6,393 nucleotides of DNA from Thalassospira sp. UBA1131 (GTDB lineage: Bacteria; Pseudomonadota; Alphaproteobacteria; Rhodospirillales; Thalassospiraceae): contig NZ_DCAO01000070.1 of the NCBI RefSeq assembly GCF_002311515.1, positions 1,942 through 8,334 of the forward strand, written 5' to 3'. The notes beneath the pieces were generated by a model, which made no database searches, was not told where the DNA came from, and was given only the letters and a program-made list of their open reading frames with translations. This document shows, in pieces, positions 1 to 5,968 of this stretch; the stretch's first letter is position 1; every line of letters starts with the position of its first letter. The translations under genes were made by a program, and so were the position numbers.

Positions 1-561
1 CGTGCGCCGACCGGGATTACATCGATGATCGTGACCGGGGATGCGGAAAACCTTCAGGATTTGCGCAAACGCGTTGATGAGGTTTCCGACAAGCTCGGTG
101 AACGCATGAAGATGCTGGTCGGTAAACCGGGTCTGGATGGTCATTCCAACGGGGCCGAACAGATTGCGGTCAAGGCGGGCGAAGCCGGGATCGAGGTGCT
201 GTATGAAGGCATTCGATGGACGCCAGAGGAACTGGTGCGTAATGCCATCGAAGACGGCGCGCATGTGATCGGTCTTTCGATCCTGTCCGGTTCGCATGTG
301 CCGCTGGTGCGTGAAGTGGTCAACGGGCTGCGTGCCCAAGGGGCTGGTCATATCCCGGTCGTTGTCGGTGGGATTATCCCGGAATCTGATATGCTGGTGC
401 TGCGTCAGATGGGCGTTTCGGCGGTCTATACCCCCAAGGATTATCAGTTGGCCAAGGTTATTTCCGAGATTGTTGATCTTGTGGATCGCAAGTCATCTGA
501 CAAAACAGCCGTTTCATCAAATGGTGCCGGCGACGCACATGGTGATGCAGCGCTTTACTAA
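1..561 (+). CDS. ecm: Ethylmalonyl-CoA mutase, C-terminal B12-binding part (5' end outside window)
   Basis: The frame is open from base 1, so this is the 3' part of a longer gene; 186 residues are visible. It matches the cobalamin-binding domain of acyl-CoA mutases. The B12 motif DxHxxG is present as DGHSNG at visible residues 46-51, with His48 the expected lower cobalt ligand. The later loops SILSGSH (93-99) and GGIIP (123-127) also fit. The wording KPGLDGHSNGAEQIA is typical of the MeaA/Ecm branch; methylmalonyl-CoA mutase usually has GQDGHDRG. Ecm converts (2R)-ethylmalonyl-CoA to (2S)-methylsuccinyl-CoA in the cytoplasm, a step of the ethylmalonyl-CoA pathway for acetyl-CoA assimilation. 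The ATG at 25 is probably internal: no clear Shine-Dalgarno precedes it and the frame continues upstream. The last ~22 residues are a Ser/Gly/Ala/Asp-rich tail beyond the domain. A stand-alone B12-binding subunit is the alternative and cannot be excluded without upstream sequence. Confidence 0.85.
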   Translation, partial: RAPTGITSMIVTGDAENLQDLRKRVDEVSDKLGERMKMLVGKPGLDGHSNGAEQIAVKAGEAGIEVLYEGIRWTPEELVRNAIEDGAHVIGLSILSGSHVPLVREVVNGLRAQGAGHIPVVVGGIIPESDMLVLRQMGVSAVYTPKDYQLAKVISEIVDLVDRKSSDKTAVSSNGAGDAHGDAALY

Positions 562-591
562 CGTCCATTTAGGATCGCCCATCTAATAAAA

Positions 592-627
592 AAACCGGTC
601 GGACCCAACAACGGGTGCGACCGGTTT
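592..627. terminator. Bidirectional intrinsic terminator between convergent genes
   Basis: Arms 592-606 and 613-627 pair as 10 bp, one G-G mismatch, then 4 bp, around the six-base loop AACAAC. On the minus strand the stem runs straight into a T-run (complement of A588-A594), a classic terminator for the GGDEF-EAL gene. On the plus strand the stem ends in TTT and is followed by GTTTTG, a weaker tail serving ecm, whose stop lies 30 bases upstream. The hairpin lies in the 85-base gap between the two convergent stop codons. Confidence 0.85.
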
Positions 628-646
628 GTTTTGGGATGTGCCCGGA

Positions 647-3046
647 TCAGGACTTGGCTGAGACAGCTTCCTGTTCGGTGCCATGGCGCTCGTTGACCCA
701 GCTTTCGAAGGTCGAGGCGGGCAATGGTTTGGAGAACAGGAAGCCCTGGATAAAGTCGCAGCCCTTTTCCTGCAGATAGACAAGCTGTTCGACTTCTTCC
801 ACGCCCTCGGCAACGACTTCGAGGTTGAGGCTGTGGCCAAGGCCGATGACCGCATCGACAATCGCCTTGTCATCGACATCGACATGAATGTCGTTCACGA
901 ATGAACGGTCGATCTTGATCGAGGTCACCGGGAAACGTTTGAGATAGTTCAGCGACGAATAGCCGGTGCCGAAATCATCAATCGCGATCAGAACACCAAG
1001 TTCCTTGAGTTCCTTGAGCGTCGAGACCGCCTTTTCCGGGTTGTTCATCAGAATGGATTCGGTGATTTCAAGTTCCAGCGTACCATGCGGCAGGGCGGTT
1101 TCCTTGACGATCTTGGTCACACTATCAACCAGTTCGGCATCCTGGAACTGCGCCGGGGACAGGTTGACGGCAATCCGAAGATCGGAAAGTGATGAGTCGC
1201 GCCAGATGCGTGTCTGACGGCAGGCCTTTTCAAGAACCCACGCGCCTAGACGGTTGATCAGGCCGCATTCCTCGGCAACGGAAATGAATTCGCCGGGCAG
1301 GATCAGGCCGCGTTCCGGGTGATGCCAGCGTACAAGCGCCTCGGCGCCGACGACGCGTTCGGTGCGGCAATCGATTTTCGGCTGATAGTAAAGTTCGAGC
1401 TGATCGTGTTCGAGCGCGTTGCGCAGATCTTCCTCGATGGTTTTGCGTTCCTTGACCCGTTCGTGCATCGACGGCAGGAAGAAGCGGTAATTGTTGCGCC
1501 CTTCGGCCTTGGCGGCATACATCGCCATGTCGGCGTTTTTCACCAGCTGTTCGGGGTTTTCACCGTCTTCCGGGAACAGGGTAATGCCGACACTGGCCGT
1601 CGAATGCAGGCGGATGCCGCGGCAATCAAACGGCTGGCACAGTTCGTCGATGATGCGTTGGGCAAGGGCAATAGTGTCTTCGATGTTCTGGACATCGGTC
1701 TGGATGATGGCGAATTCATCGCCACCAAGGCGGGCGGCGGTATCCGAATCCCGGATGATGCGCGACAGACGCTGACCCATTTCCTGGATCATCAGATCGC
1801 CGACATCGTGGCCGAAGTGGTCGTTGATGTCCTTGAACCGGTCAAGGTCAACAAACAGAACCGTCACGCCGCGCTGGAAACGACGGGCCGACAGCAGCGC
1901 CTGACGCAGACGGTCAAGGAACAGGGTGCGGTTCGGCAGGCTGGTCAGAACGTCATGGACCGCAAGGTGTCGCATGCGCGCTTCGGTCTGTTTACGTTCA
2001 GTAATATCGGTGTAGGTCGCAACATAACCGCCGCCCGGCATCGGGTTGTGATCAACCTGAATGACGCGGCCATTCGGGCGGGTCCGTTCCATGCGATAGG
2101 GTTCACGGCGACGGGCAATCGCAACACGGTCGGAAATCAGCGCCTGAATACTGACATCGCCATATTCACCGCGTTCGCCGTTATAGCGCAGGATATCGGA
2201 AAGCGGGGTGCCTTCCTTGACCAGATCACGCGGCAGGTTCAGCAATTCGATATAGCGTTCGTTCCAGACCATCAGGTTCAGGTCCTGATCGAACAGACAG
2301 ATGCCCTGACCGATATTGTGAAGGGTGGCTTCCAGAAGGGCCTGTTTCCGCTGGGCTTCTTCCTGTGCCTGGCCTTGGAGTGCGACCATTTCATTATATT
2401 CGCGGATCAGAAGCCCGAGTTCGTCCGAGCTGTTCCATTCCACCGGACGGCGCAGTCGGCCGTGCTTGGTCATTCGGATGGAATGCAGCAGTCGGTTGAG
2501 CGGTTCCTTGATCGAGCGTTTGTTGGCGATCAGAAGGCTTGCGGCCACGACCGAGATCAAAAGCCCGAACAGGATCATGTCGATCGCAATACGGCGGAAC
2601 AGCAAATCCTGAACGCGTGCGTCGGTGAAGTAAATCACCAGTTCGCCAACGTCATGGCGGACGTTGTTGCGTTCGAAATAGACACGGCGCGAAAGGCGAA
2701 GCGTGTCGGTCAATTCGGATTGCGATACGCCGGTATGGGCAAATTCGGTGCCATCGGCGCCCAGTGCCTGCACAGCAACGATGTCGCGATCGCGCGCCAT
2801 GGCGTTGAGGGCAGATTCAATATTGTCGACGTCGAGATACCAGAAAGGTGTCGCCAGAACGCGGGCGTTAATGTCGGCGGTTTGTTCAACTTTGCCATTC
2901 AGGTCGTCGCGCAGCACCTTGTAGCTGACATAGCCAAAGACGATGAAAAGCGCGAGCGAGAACAGCGAAACAAGCGGCAATGCGATAAACAGCAGCCGAC
3001 TGCTCAAGGACTTTCGTTGTAAAAACCCGTACGATCCGCGTGACAA
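647..3046 (-). CDS. Membrane sensor protein with HAMP, PAS, GGDEF and EAL domains (c-di-GMP cyclase/phosphodiesterase)
   Basis: The 799-residue protein is numbered from the TTG at 3046. Two membrane helices (about 18-44 and 154-174) flank a ~110-residue periplasmic region. Then come HAMP (about 175-226), PAS (about 238-351), GGDEF (about 361-523) and EAL (about 537-788). The cyclase site looks intact: GGDEF at 441-445, metal Asp400, Asn408 and Asp417. The inhibitory RxxD site is present as RDSD at 432-435. The EAL side also keeps its expected residues: Glu569 of EAL, Asn628, Glu660, Asp690-Asp691 in DDFGTGYSS, Lys711, Glu747 and Gln767. The protein could therefore make and degrade c-di-GMP, with signals entering through the periplasmic and PAS domains. 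The frame stays open to a GTG at 3118 (823 residues), but AGGGAG at 3059-3054 stands seven bases before the TTG and the best promoter lies inside the extension. The periplasmic region matches no family I can name with certainty. Confidence 0.9.
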   Translation of the reverse strand: MSRGSYGFLQRKSLSSRLLFIALPLVSLFSLALFIVFGYVSYKVLRDDLNGKVEQTADINARVLATPFWYLDVDNIESALNAMARDRDIVAVQALGADGTEFAHTGVSQSELTDTLRLSRRVYFERNNVRHDVGELVIYFTDARVQDLLFRRIAIDMILFGLLISVVAASLLIANKRSIKEPLNRLLHSIRMTKHGRLRRPVEWNSSDELGLLIREYNEMVALQGQAQEEAQRKQALLEATLHNIGQGICLFDQDLNLMVWNERYIELLNLPRDLVKEGTPLSDILRYNGERGEYGDVSIQALISDRVAIARRREPYRMERTRPNGRVIQVDHNPMPGGGYVATYTDITERKQTEARMRHLAVHDVLTSLPNRTLFLDRLRQALLSARRFQRGVTVLFVDLDRFKDINDHFGHDVGDLMIQEMGQRLSRIIRDSDTAARLGGDEFAIIQTDVQNIEDTIALAQRIIDELCQPFDCRGIRLHSTASVGITLFPEDGENPEQLVKNADMAMYAAKAEGRNNYRFFLPSMHERVKERKTIEEDLRNALEHDQLELYYQPKIDCRTERVVGAEALVRWHHPERGLILPGEFISVAEECGLINRLGAWVLEKACRQTRIWRDSSLSDLRIAVNLSPAQFQDAELVDSVTKIVKETALPHGTLELEITESILMNNPEKAVSTLKELKELGVLIAIDDFGTGYSSLNYLKRFPVTSIKIDRSFVNDIHVDVDDKAIVDAVIGLGHSLNLEVVAEGVEEVEQLVYLQEKGCDFIQGFLFSKPLPASTFESWVNERHGTEQEAVSAKS

Positions 3047-3053
3047 GCGTTCT

Positions 3054-3059
3054 CTCCCT
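3054..3059 (-). promoter_or_regulatory. Ribosome binding site deciding the TTG start of the GGDEF-EAL gene
   Basis: The minus strand reads AGGGAG, seven bases before the TTG at 3046-3044. The alternative GTG at 3118 has its purine run (AAGGGG) almost touching the start codon, which is too close to work well. Confidence 0.55.
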
Positions 3060-3077
3060 GACACCCACTTTAGGCTA

Positions 3078-3098
3078 GTCGAATATAATGTACTCGAC
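3078..3098. repeat. 21-bp dyad over the -10 region (possible operator)
   Basis: GTCGA (3078-3082) and TCGAC (3094-3098) are perfect inverted arms. Three more symmetric pairs inside bring the match to 8 of 10 positions around base 3088. The dyad covers the proposed -10 hexamer and start point of the GGDEF-EAL promoter, where a repressor could act. No known regulator motif is recognised. Confidence 0.35.
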
Positions 3099-3115
3099 CT
3101 TTGTATGGGTGCCAA
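3087..3115 (-). promoter_or_regulatory. Candidate sigma-70 promoter for the GGDEF-EAL gene
   Basis: On the minus strand, TTGGCA (3115-3110, five of six bases of the -35 consensus) is followed by a 17-base spacer and TACATT (3092-3087, four of six of the -10 consensus). Transcription would start near 3080, giving a leader of about 33 bases before the TTG start. Placing the promoter here means codons upstream of the TTG would not be transcribed from it. The call rests on consensus matching by eye. Confidence 0.5.
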
Positions 3116-3120
3116 CACCC
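3107..3120. repeat. Short inverted repeat over the -35 region
   Basis: GGGTG (3107-3111) and CACCC (3116-3120) pair around the four-base loop CCAA and cover the proposed -35 hexamer of the GGDEF-EAL gene. A 5-bp stem this short could arise by chance, so a regulatory role is only a possibility. Confidence 0.25.
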
Positions 3121-3134
3121 CCTTGAATTAGTCT

Positions 3135-3168
3135 CAAGTCAAACCGCAACTTGATGAAAACGCAAGTT
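3135..3168. repeat. Three CAAGT half-sites in alternating orientation, 14 bp apart
   Basis: CAAGT occurs at 3135-3139, its complement ACTTG at 3149-3153, and CAAGT again at 3163-3167, so successive sites begin exactly 14 bp apart. The last two form the inverted repeat AACTTG (3148-3153) / CAAGTT (3163-3168) with a nine-base spacer. The group lies 20-55 bases upstream of the proposed -35 of the GGDEF-EAL gene, where activators often bind, and downstream of the rnhA stop. No known factor is recognised. Confidence 0.3.
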
Positions 3169-3275
3169 TGATTTCGTTAAACATTCAATTATCTGACACA
3201 AGCCAGCAAAGCTATTTATCTTGTAGCGAAGTCCCTCAGCTTCAAGCAATTTTCCCGATAACCGCGAAAAATTCC

Positions 3276-3725
3276 TTATCGCGGCACGGCTTGTCGGGCC
3301 AATTCGTCGCATCTTTCGTTTTCCGGGTGACCGGCATGACCCTTGACCCAGTGCCACTCGACCTTATGCGGTTCAAGGGCTTGCAGCAAACGTTGCCATA
3401 ATTCCACATTCTTGACTGGCTTTTTATCGGCGGTTTTCCAGCCACGTTTCTGCCAGCCGAAAATCCATTTGGTAATGCCGTCGCGGACATAGCTGCTGTC
3501 GGTGTAGATATCGATGACGCAGGGACGTTTCAGGGCTTCCAGCGCGCTGATGGCTGCCATCATTTCCATACGATTGTTGGTGGTTTCCGGATCGCCGCCC
3601 GACATTTCCTTTTCGACACCCTTGAAGCGCAAAATAGCGCCCCAACCACCGGGGCCGGGATTGCCGCTGCACGCGCCATCTGTGTAAATCTCGACGCGGT
3701 TATCGTCACCGTTACTTGAAGTCAT
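3276..3725 (-). CDS. rnhA: Ribonuclease HI
   Basis: The 149-residue protein has the usual size of bacterial RNase HI, a cytoplasmic enzyme that cuts the RNA strand of RNA-DNA hybrids, including R-loops and replication primers. The N-terminal motif IYTDGACSGNPGPGG gives catalytic Asp16. TNNRMEM gives Glu54, YTDSSYV gives Asp76, and the C-terminal ERCDELAR gives Asp140. His130 in the KGHAGH loop corresponds to the mobile histidine of the E. coli enzyme. The basic Trp-rich handle (about 85-105) is also present. The frame is open further upstream to 3845, but the ATG at 3725 is chosen because the extension overlaps thrB and the conserved fold begins soon after this Met; GGGGAA (3740-3735) is a modest ribosome site. 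It lies 25 bases after thrB on the same strand and is probably the last gene of the ispH-thrB-rnhA unit. No convincing intrinsic terminator follows. Confidence 0.97.
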   Translation of the reverse strand: MTSSNGDDNRVEIYTDGACSGNPGPGGWGAILRFKGVEKEMSGGDPETTNNRMEMMAAISALEALKRPCVIDIYTDSSYVRDGITKWIFGWQKRGWKTADKKPVKNVELWQRLLQALEPHKVEWHWVKGHAGHPENERCDELARQAVPR

Positions 3726-3750
3726 ATTGTCGTGTTCCCCGCCTTTGTGC

Positions 3751-4719
3751 CTAATCCAGGCCATAGGCTGTTGCGTTTTCCACACGTTGGTGGAACCGCA
3801 ATTTGTTGATGTATTCGCGCGGGTTCTTCGGGGTGACCAGCGCATCCTTGGGGGTGTTCACCCAGTCATACAGCCGTGTCAGAAGGAACCGAAGACTTGC
3901 GCCGCGCGCCAGAATGGGCAGGGCGGCCTTTTCGACGTCCGAAAGCGGACGGACCTTGCTGTAATGCGACAGAAGGTTTTTGGCCTTGGTCACATTGAAA
4001 CTGTTATCGGGTTCAAAGCACCAGGCATTCATGCAGATGGCAACGTCGTAGCAAAACAGATCATTACACGCGAAATAGAAGTCAATCAGCCCGGAAACGG
4101 CTTCCTTGTTTGGAAAGAAGAAGACGTTATCGGGGAACAGGTCCGCATGAATGACCCCTTTTGGAAGGGCGTGCGGCCAGTTTTCCTCAAGAAATGCGAG
4201 CTCTTCGCCAATCATCTTGCCAAGGCCGGGTTCGACATCGTCGGCATGTTCCGCGCAACTGTCGAAAAGCGAACGCCATCCCTTGATGCTCAGCGCATTG
4301 GGCAGGTGCATTTCGAAGTCCTGACCGGCTGAATGCAACTCGGCCAGTGCGGCGCCAACCCCGGCACAGTGATGAGGTTGAATGCGTCTGGGCGACATGC
4401 CCTGCAGGAAGGACGTGATGGCGGCCGGGCGACCACAAAGGCGTCGCAGGGCAACACCGTCATTGCCGTGGATCGGCGTCGGGCAATTCAGGCCCTTGGC
4501 TGACAAGTGATCCATCAGGCCAAGATAGAAGGGCAGATCATCGGGATTTACCCGCTTCTCATACAGGGTGAGGATATAAGGCGCCTTGCTCGTCTGAAGC
4601 AGGAAGTTGGTGTTTTCGACGCCTTCTGCGATCCCCTTGAACGACACCACGTCACCGATATCGTATTCGGCCACAAAGCGGGAAATATCTTCGTCTGAAA
4701 CGTCGGTATAGACGGCCAT
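3751..4719 (-). CDS. thrB: Homoserine kinase, APH-fold type (ThrB)
   Basis: This 322-residue cytoplasmic kinase phosphorylates L-homoserine to O-phospho-L-homoserine with ATP, the step before threonine synthase. It belongs to the aminoglycoside-phosphotransferase-like homoserine kinases found in many proteobacteria, not to the GHMP kinases of enterobacteria. The nucleotide loop is near GIAEGVENTNFLL (29-41), and YILTLYEKR (48-56) follows. The catalytic loop HADLFPDN is at 191-198 with Asp193 as base and Asn198, and LIDF (211-214) gives the metal-binding Asp213. The C-terminal helices (about 245-315) contain RFLLTRLYDW, common in this family. Length is normal and no frame break is seen. The ATG at 4719 begins 45 bases after the ispH stop, with AGGAC about 13 bases upstream as a weak ribosome site. 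The context between ispH and rnhA supports the assignment. Confidence 0.93.
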   Translation of the reverse strand: MAVYTDVSDEDISRFVAEYDIGDVVSFKGIAEGVENTNFLLQTSKAPYILTLYEKRVNPDDLPFYLGLMDHLSAKGLNCPTPIHGNDGVALRRLCGRPAAITSFLQGMSPRRIQPHHCAGVGAALAELHSAGQDFEMHLPNALSIKGWRSLFDSCAEHADDVEPGLGKMIGEELAFLEENWPHALPKGVIHADLFPDNVFFFPNKEAVSGLIDFYFACNDLFCYDVAICMNAWCFEPDNSFNVTKAKNLLSHYSKVRPLSDVEKAALPILARGASLRFLLTRLYDWVNTPKDALVTPKNPREYINKLRFHQRVENATAYGLD

Positions 4720-4764
4720 GAGTTCTATCGTCGTCCTGAGCTGAAAATAAGCATGTCCGCAGAC

Positions 4765-5712
4765 CTAGCTGGCAAGCTGACGCGGGAGTTTGAAGGTGAC
4801 ATTTTCGTTGGTCAGCGTGATTGTCTCGACCGTCACGTCAAAGCGTTCCCGACAGGCATCAATGACTTCCTCGACCAGGATTTCAGGTGCGGATGCACCG
4901 GCAGTGATGCCAAGGCTTGAAATACCGTCAAGCTTGGACCAGTCGATATCCTTTGCCCGTTCGACCAGAACCGACCGTGTGCAGCCTTCGCGTTTGGCGA
5001 CTTCGACCAAGCGGTTGGAGTTCGAAGAGTTCGGCGCGCCAAGGACCAGAATGGCATCGGCCTTTTCGGCGATCAGTTTGACCGCATGCTGGCGGTTGGT
5101 CGTGGCGTAGCAGATGTCTTCCTTTTTCGGCACCGCGATTGACGGGAAACGCCGTTGCAGGATTTCAATGATCTTGGCGGTGTCATCAAGTGACAGGGTT
5201 GTCTGGGTCACGAAAGCCAGATTTTCCGGATCGCTGATTTCGATGGTTTCGGCGTCTTCCTCGGTCTCGACAAGGGTCATGCTACCGGGGGGCAACTGGC
5301 CCATCGTGCCAATGACTTCGGGATGACCGGCATGACCAATCAGAAGAATATGTTTGCCATCAGCGTGATGACGTTCCGCCCCGCGATGGACTTTGGAGAC
5401 CAGCGGACAGGTCGCATCAAGATATTCAAGTTTGCGGGTTTCTGCCGCCTCGGGCACGGATTTCGGCACGCCATGGGCCGAAAAGATCACCGGCACGCCA
5501 TCGGGAACGGCATCAAGTTCGTCAACGAAAACGGCACCCATGTCGCGCAGGCGATTGACGACGAATTTGTTATGCACGATTTCGTGGCGGACATAGACCG
5601 GTGCGCCATATTTTTCGAGTGCCTTTTCGACGATCTCGATGGCGCGATCAACCCCCGCGCAGAAACCGCGCGGATTGGCAAGAACGATCCGAAGGCTGGC
5701 TTTGTCAGACAT
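4765..5712 (-). CDS. ispH: 4-hydroxy-3-methylbut-2-enyl diphosphate reductase (IspH/LytB)
   Basis: The 315-residue iron-sulfur enzyme catalyses the last step of the MEP pathway, reducing HMBPP to IPP and DMAPP in the cytoplasm. The three cluster cysteines are Cys18 (PRGFCAGVDRA), Cys102 (DATCPLV) and Cys201 (DICYATTNRQ). Substrate residues include His47, His80 (FSAHGV), and His130/Glu132 in GHAGHPE, where Glu132 matches E. coli Glu126. TQTT (169-172), NSSNSNR (228-234) and the TAGASAP segment near the C-terminus complete the signature. The ATG at 5712 is preferred because the conserved core starts at residue 7. The frame is open to a TTG at 5766, which would add 18 unconserved-looking residues. 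A strong Shine-Dalgarno is not evident at either start. It is the first gene of the probable ispH-thrB-rnhA operon; a promoter should lie in 5713-5968 but none stands out. Confidence 0.97.
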   Translation of the reverse strand: MSDKASLRIVLANPRGFCAGVDRAIEIVEKALEKYGAPVYVRHEIVHNKFVVNRLRDMGAVFVDELDAVPDGVPVIFSAHGVPKSVPEAAETRKLEYLDATCPLVSKVHRGAERHHADGKHILLIGHAGHPEVIGTMGQLPPGSMTLVETEEDAETIEISDPENLAFVTQTTLSLDDTAKIIEILQRRFPSIAVPKKEDICYATTNRQHAVKLIAEKADAILVLGAPNSSNSNRLVEVAKREGCTRSVLVERAKDIDWSKLDGISSLGITAGASAPEILVEEVIDACRERFDVTVETITLTNENVTFKLPRQLAS

Positions 5713-5784
5713 GATACAGGTCCGGCTTTCCCAATTGCGTGCGGGCGTTGCCGACGCATTTTTCAAACATTCACGTTACATAAC

Positions 5785-5800
5785 CCGCTTGATCATGCGG
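5785..5800. repeat. 16-bp near-perfect palindrome upstream of ispH (possible operator)
   Basis: CCGCTTGATCATGCGG pairs at all symmetric positions except one T-T mismatch (5789/5796). It lies 73-88 bases upstream of the ispH ATG and inside the spacer of the weak candidate ispH promoter, a usual repressor or MerR-type position. No specific regulator is recognised, and a palindrome of this size can occur by chance. Confidence 0.3.
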
Positions 5801-5881
5801 TGCAATGACTCTGGGGTAAATGGTCGGTGCGGGTTGGCCGAATTTTTGACGTTTTACACCGCCCAAGGCCTTTCAAGCGGG

Positions 5882-5910
5882 TTGTGCCGACATCCGCGAC
5901 AGAATAGACT
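5882..5910 (+). promoter_or_regulatory. Candidate promoter of the lipoprotein gene
   Basis: TTGTGC (5882-5887) and TAGACT (5905-5910) are separated by 17 bases. The -35 keeps only the TTG core and the -10 matches four of six consensus bases. Transcription would begin near 5917, giving a leader of about 50 bases. This is the best plus-strand candidate I see between 5800 and 5968. Confidence 0.35.
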
Positions 5911-5915
5911 GCGCG

Positions 5916-5941
5916 CGGGCCGGTCGTCGCGATGCGGCCCG
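5916..5941. repeat. GC-rich hairpin in the probable leader of the lipoprotein gene
   Basis: CGGGCCG (5916-5922) and CGGCCCG (5935-5941) form a perfect 7-bp stem with a 12-base loop. If transcription starts near 5917, the stem sits at the 5' end of the mRNA, where it could protect the transcript. It ends 17 bases before the ribosome binding site. No T-run follows, so it is not an intrinsic terminator. Confidence 0.35.
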
Positions 5942-5958
5942 AAAACATTTGGTTTGAT

Positions 5959-5963
5959 AGAGG
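5959..5963 (+). promoter_or_regulatory. Ribosome binding site of the lipoprotein gene
   Basis: AGAGG ends five bases before the ATG at 5969 and supports that start over internal Met codons such as Met15, which would cut away the basic N-region of the signal peptide. Confidence 0.6.
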
Positions 5964-5968
5964 CTTGG

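Larger units (their letters stand above)
5713..5968. other. Divergent intergenic region between ispH and the lipoprotein gene
   Basis: These 256 bases separate two genes transcribed away from each other and must contain signals for both. On the minus strand the best ispH promoter candidate is TTGCAC (5805-5800), 17 bases, TATGTA (5782-5777), which is weak at about three matches per hexamer. On the plus strand a better candidate and a GC-rich hairpin are listed separately. I see no tRNA, riboswitch or stable small-RNA-like structure. Confidence 0.6.

Noticed and set aside
25..561. A complete stand-alone B12-binding protein starting at the ATG at 25.
   Set aside because: The frame is open upstream to the window edge, no ribosome site precedes the ATG, and the wording matches the C-terminal domain of full-length ethylmalonyl-CoA mutase.
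1319..3022. A 567-codon open frame on the plus strand, antisense to the GGDEF-EAL gene.
   Set aside because: Its codons lie exactly opposite the codons of the real gene, so its stops would need TTA, CTA or TCA in the sense frame, which this genome avoids. The product shows no recognisable motif, and the sense frame has full domain and active-site matches.
3098..3115. TTGGCAC on the minus strand, considered as the -24 element of a sigma-54 promoter.
   Set aside because: The -12 GC element is missing at the required distance (AA is found instead). The sigma-70 reading with a 17-base spacer fits better.
3262..3284. Inverted repeat CCGCGA / TCGCGG around the rnhA stop codon, considered as a terminator.
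   Set aside because: The 6-bp stem has an 11-base loop and no T-run after it on the minus strand. The stop codon lies in the loop, so it is not a standard terminator.
3727..4332. A 201-codon plus-strand open frame opposite thrB.
   Set aside because: It is in the same codon-opposite-codon register as thrB and is explained by codon bias; no domain is visible.
5323..5808. A 161-codon plus-strand open frame opposite ispH and running into the intergenic region.
   Set aside because: Same codon-opposite-codon register as ispH. It has no family features, and its reading opposes a certain gene.
5846..5874. TTGACG at 5846-5851 as a plus-strand -35 element.
   Set aside because: The expected -10 position at 17 bases reads CCTTTC, and nearby spacings offer nothing better.
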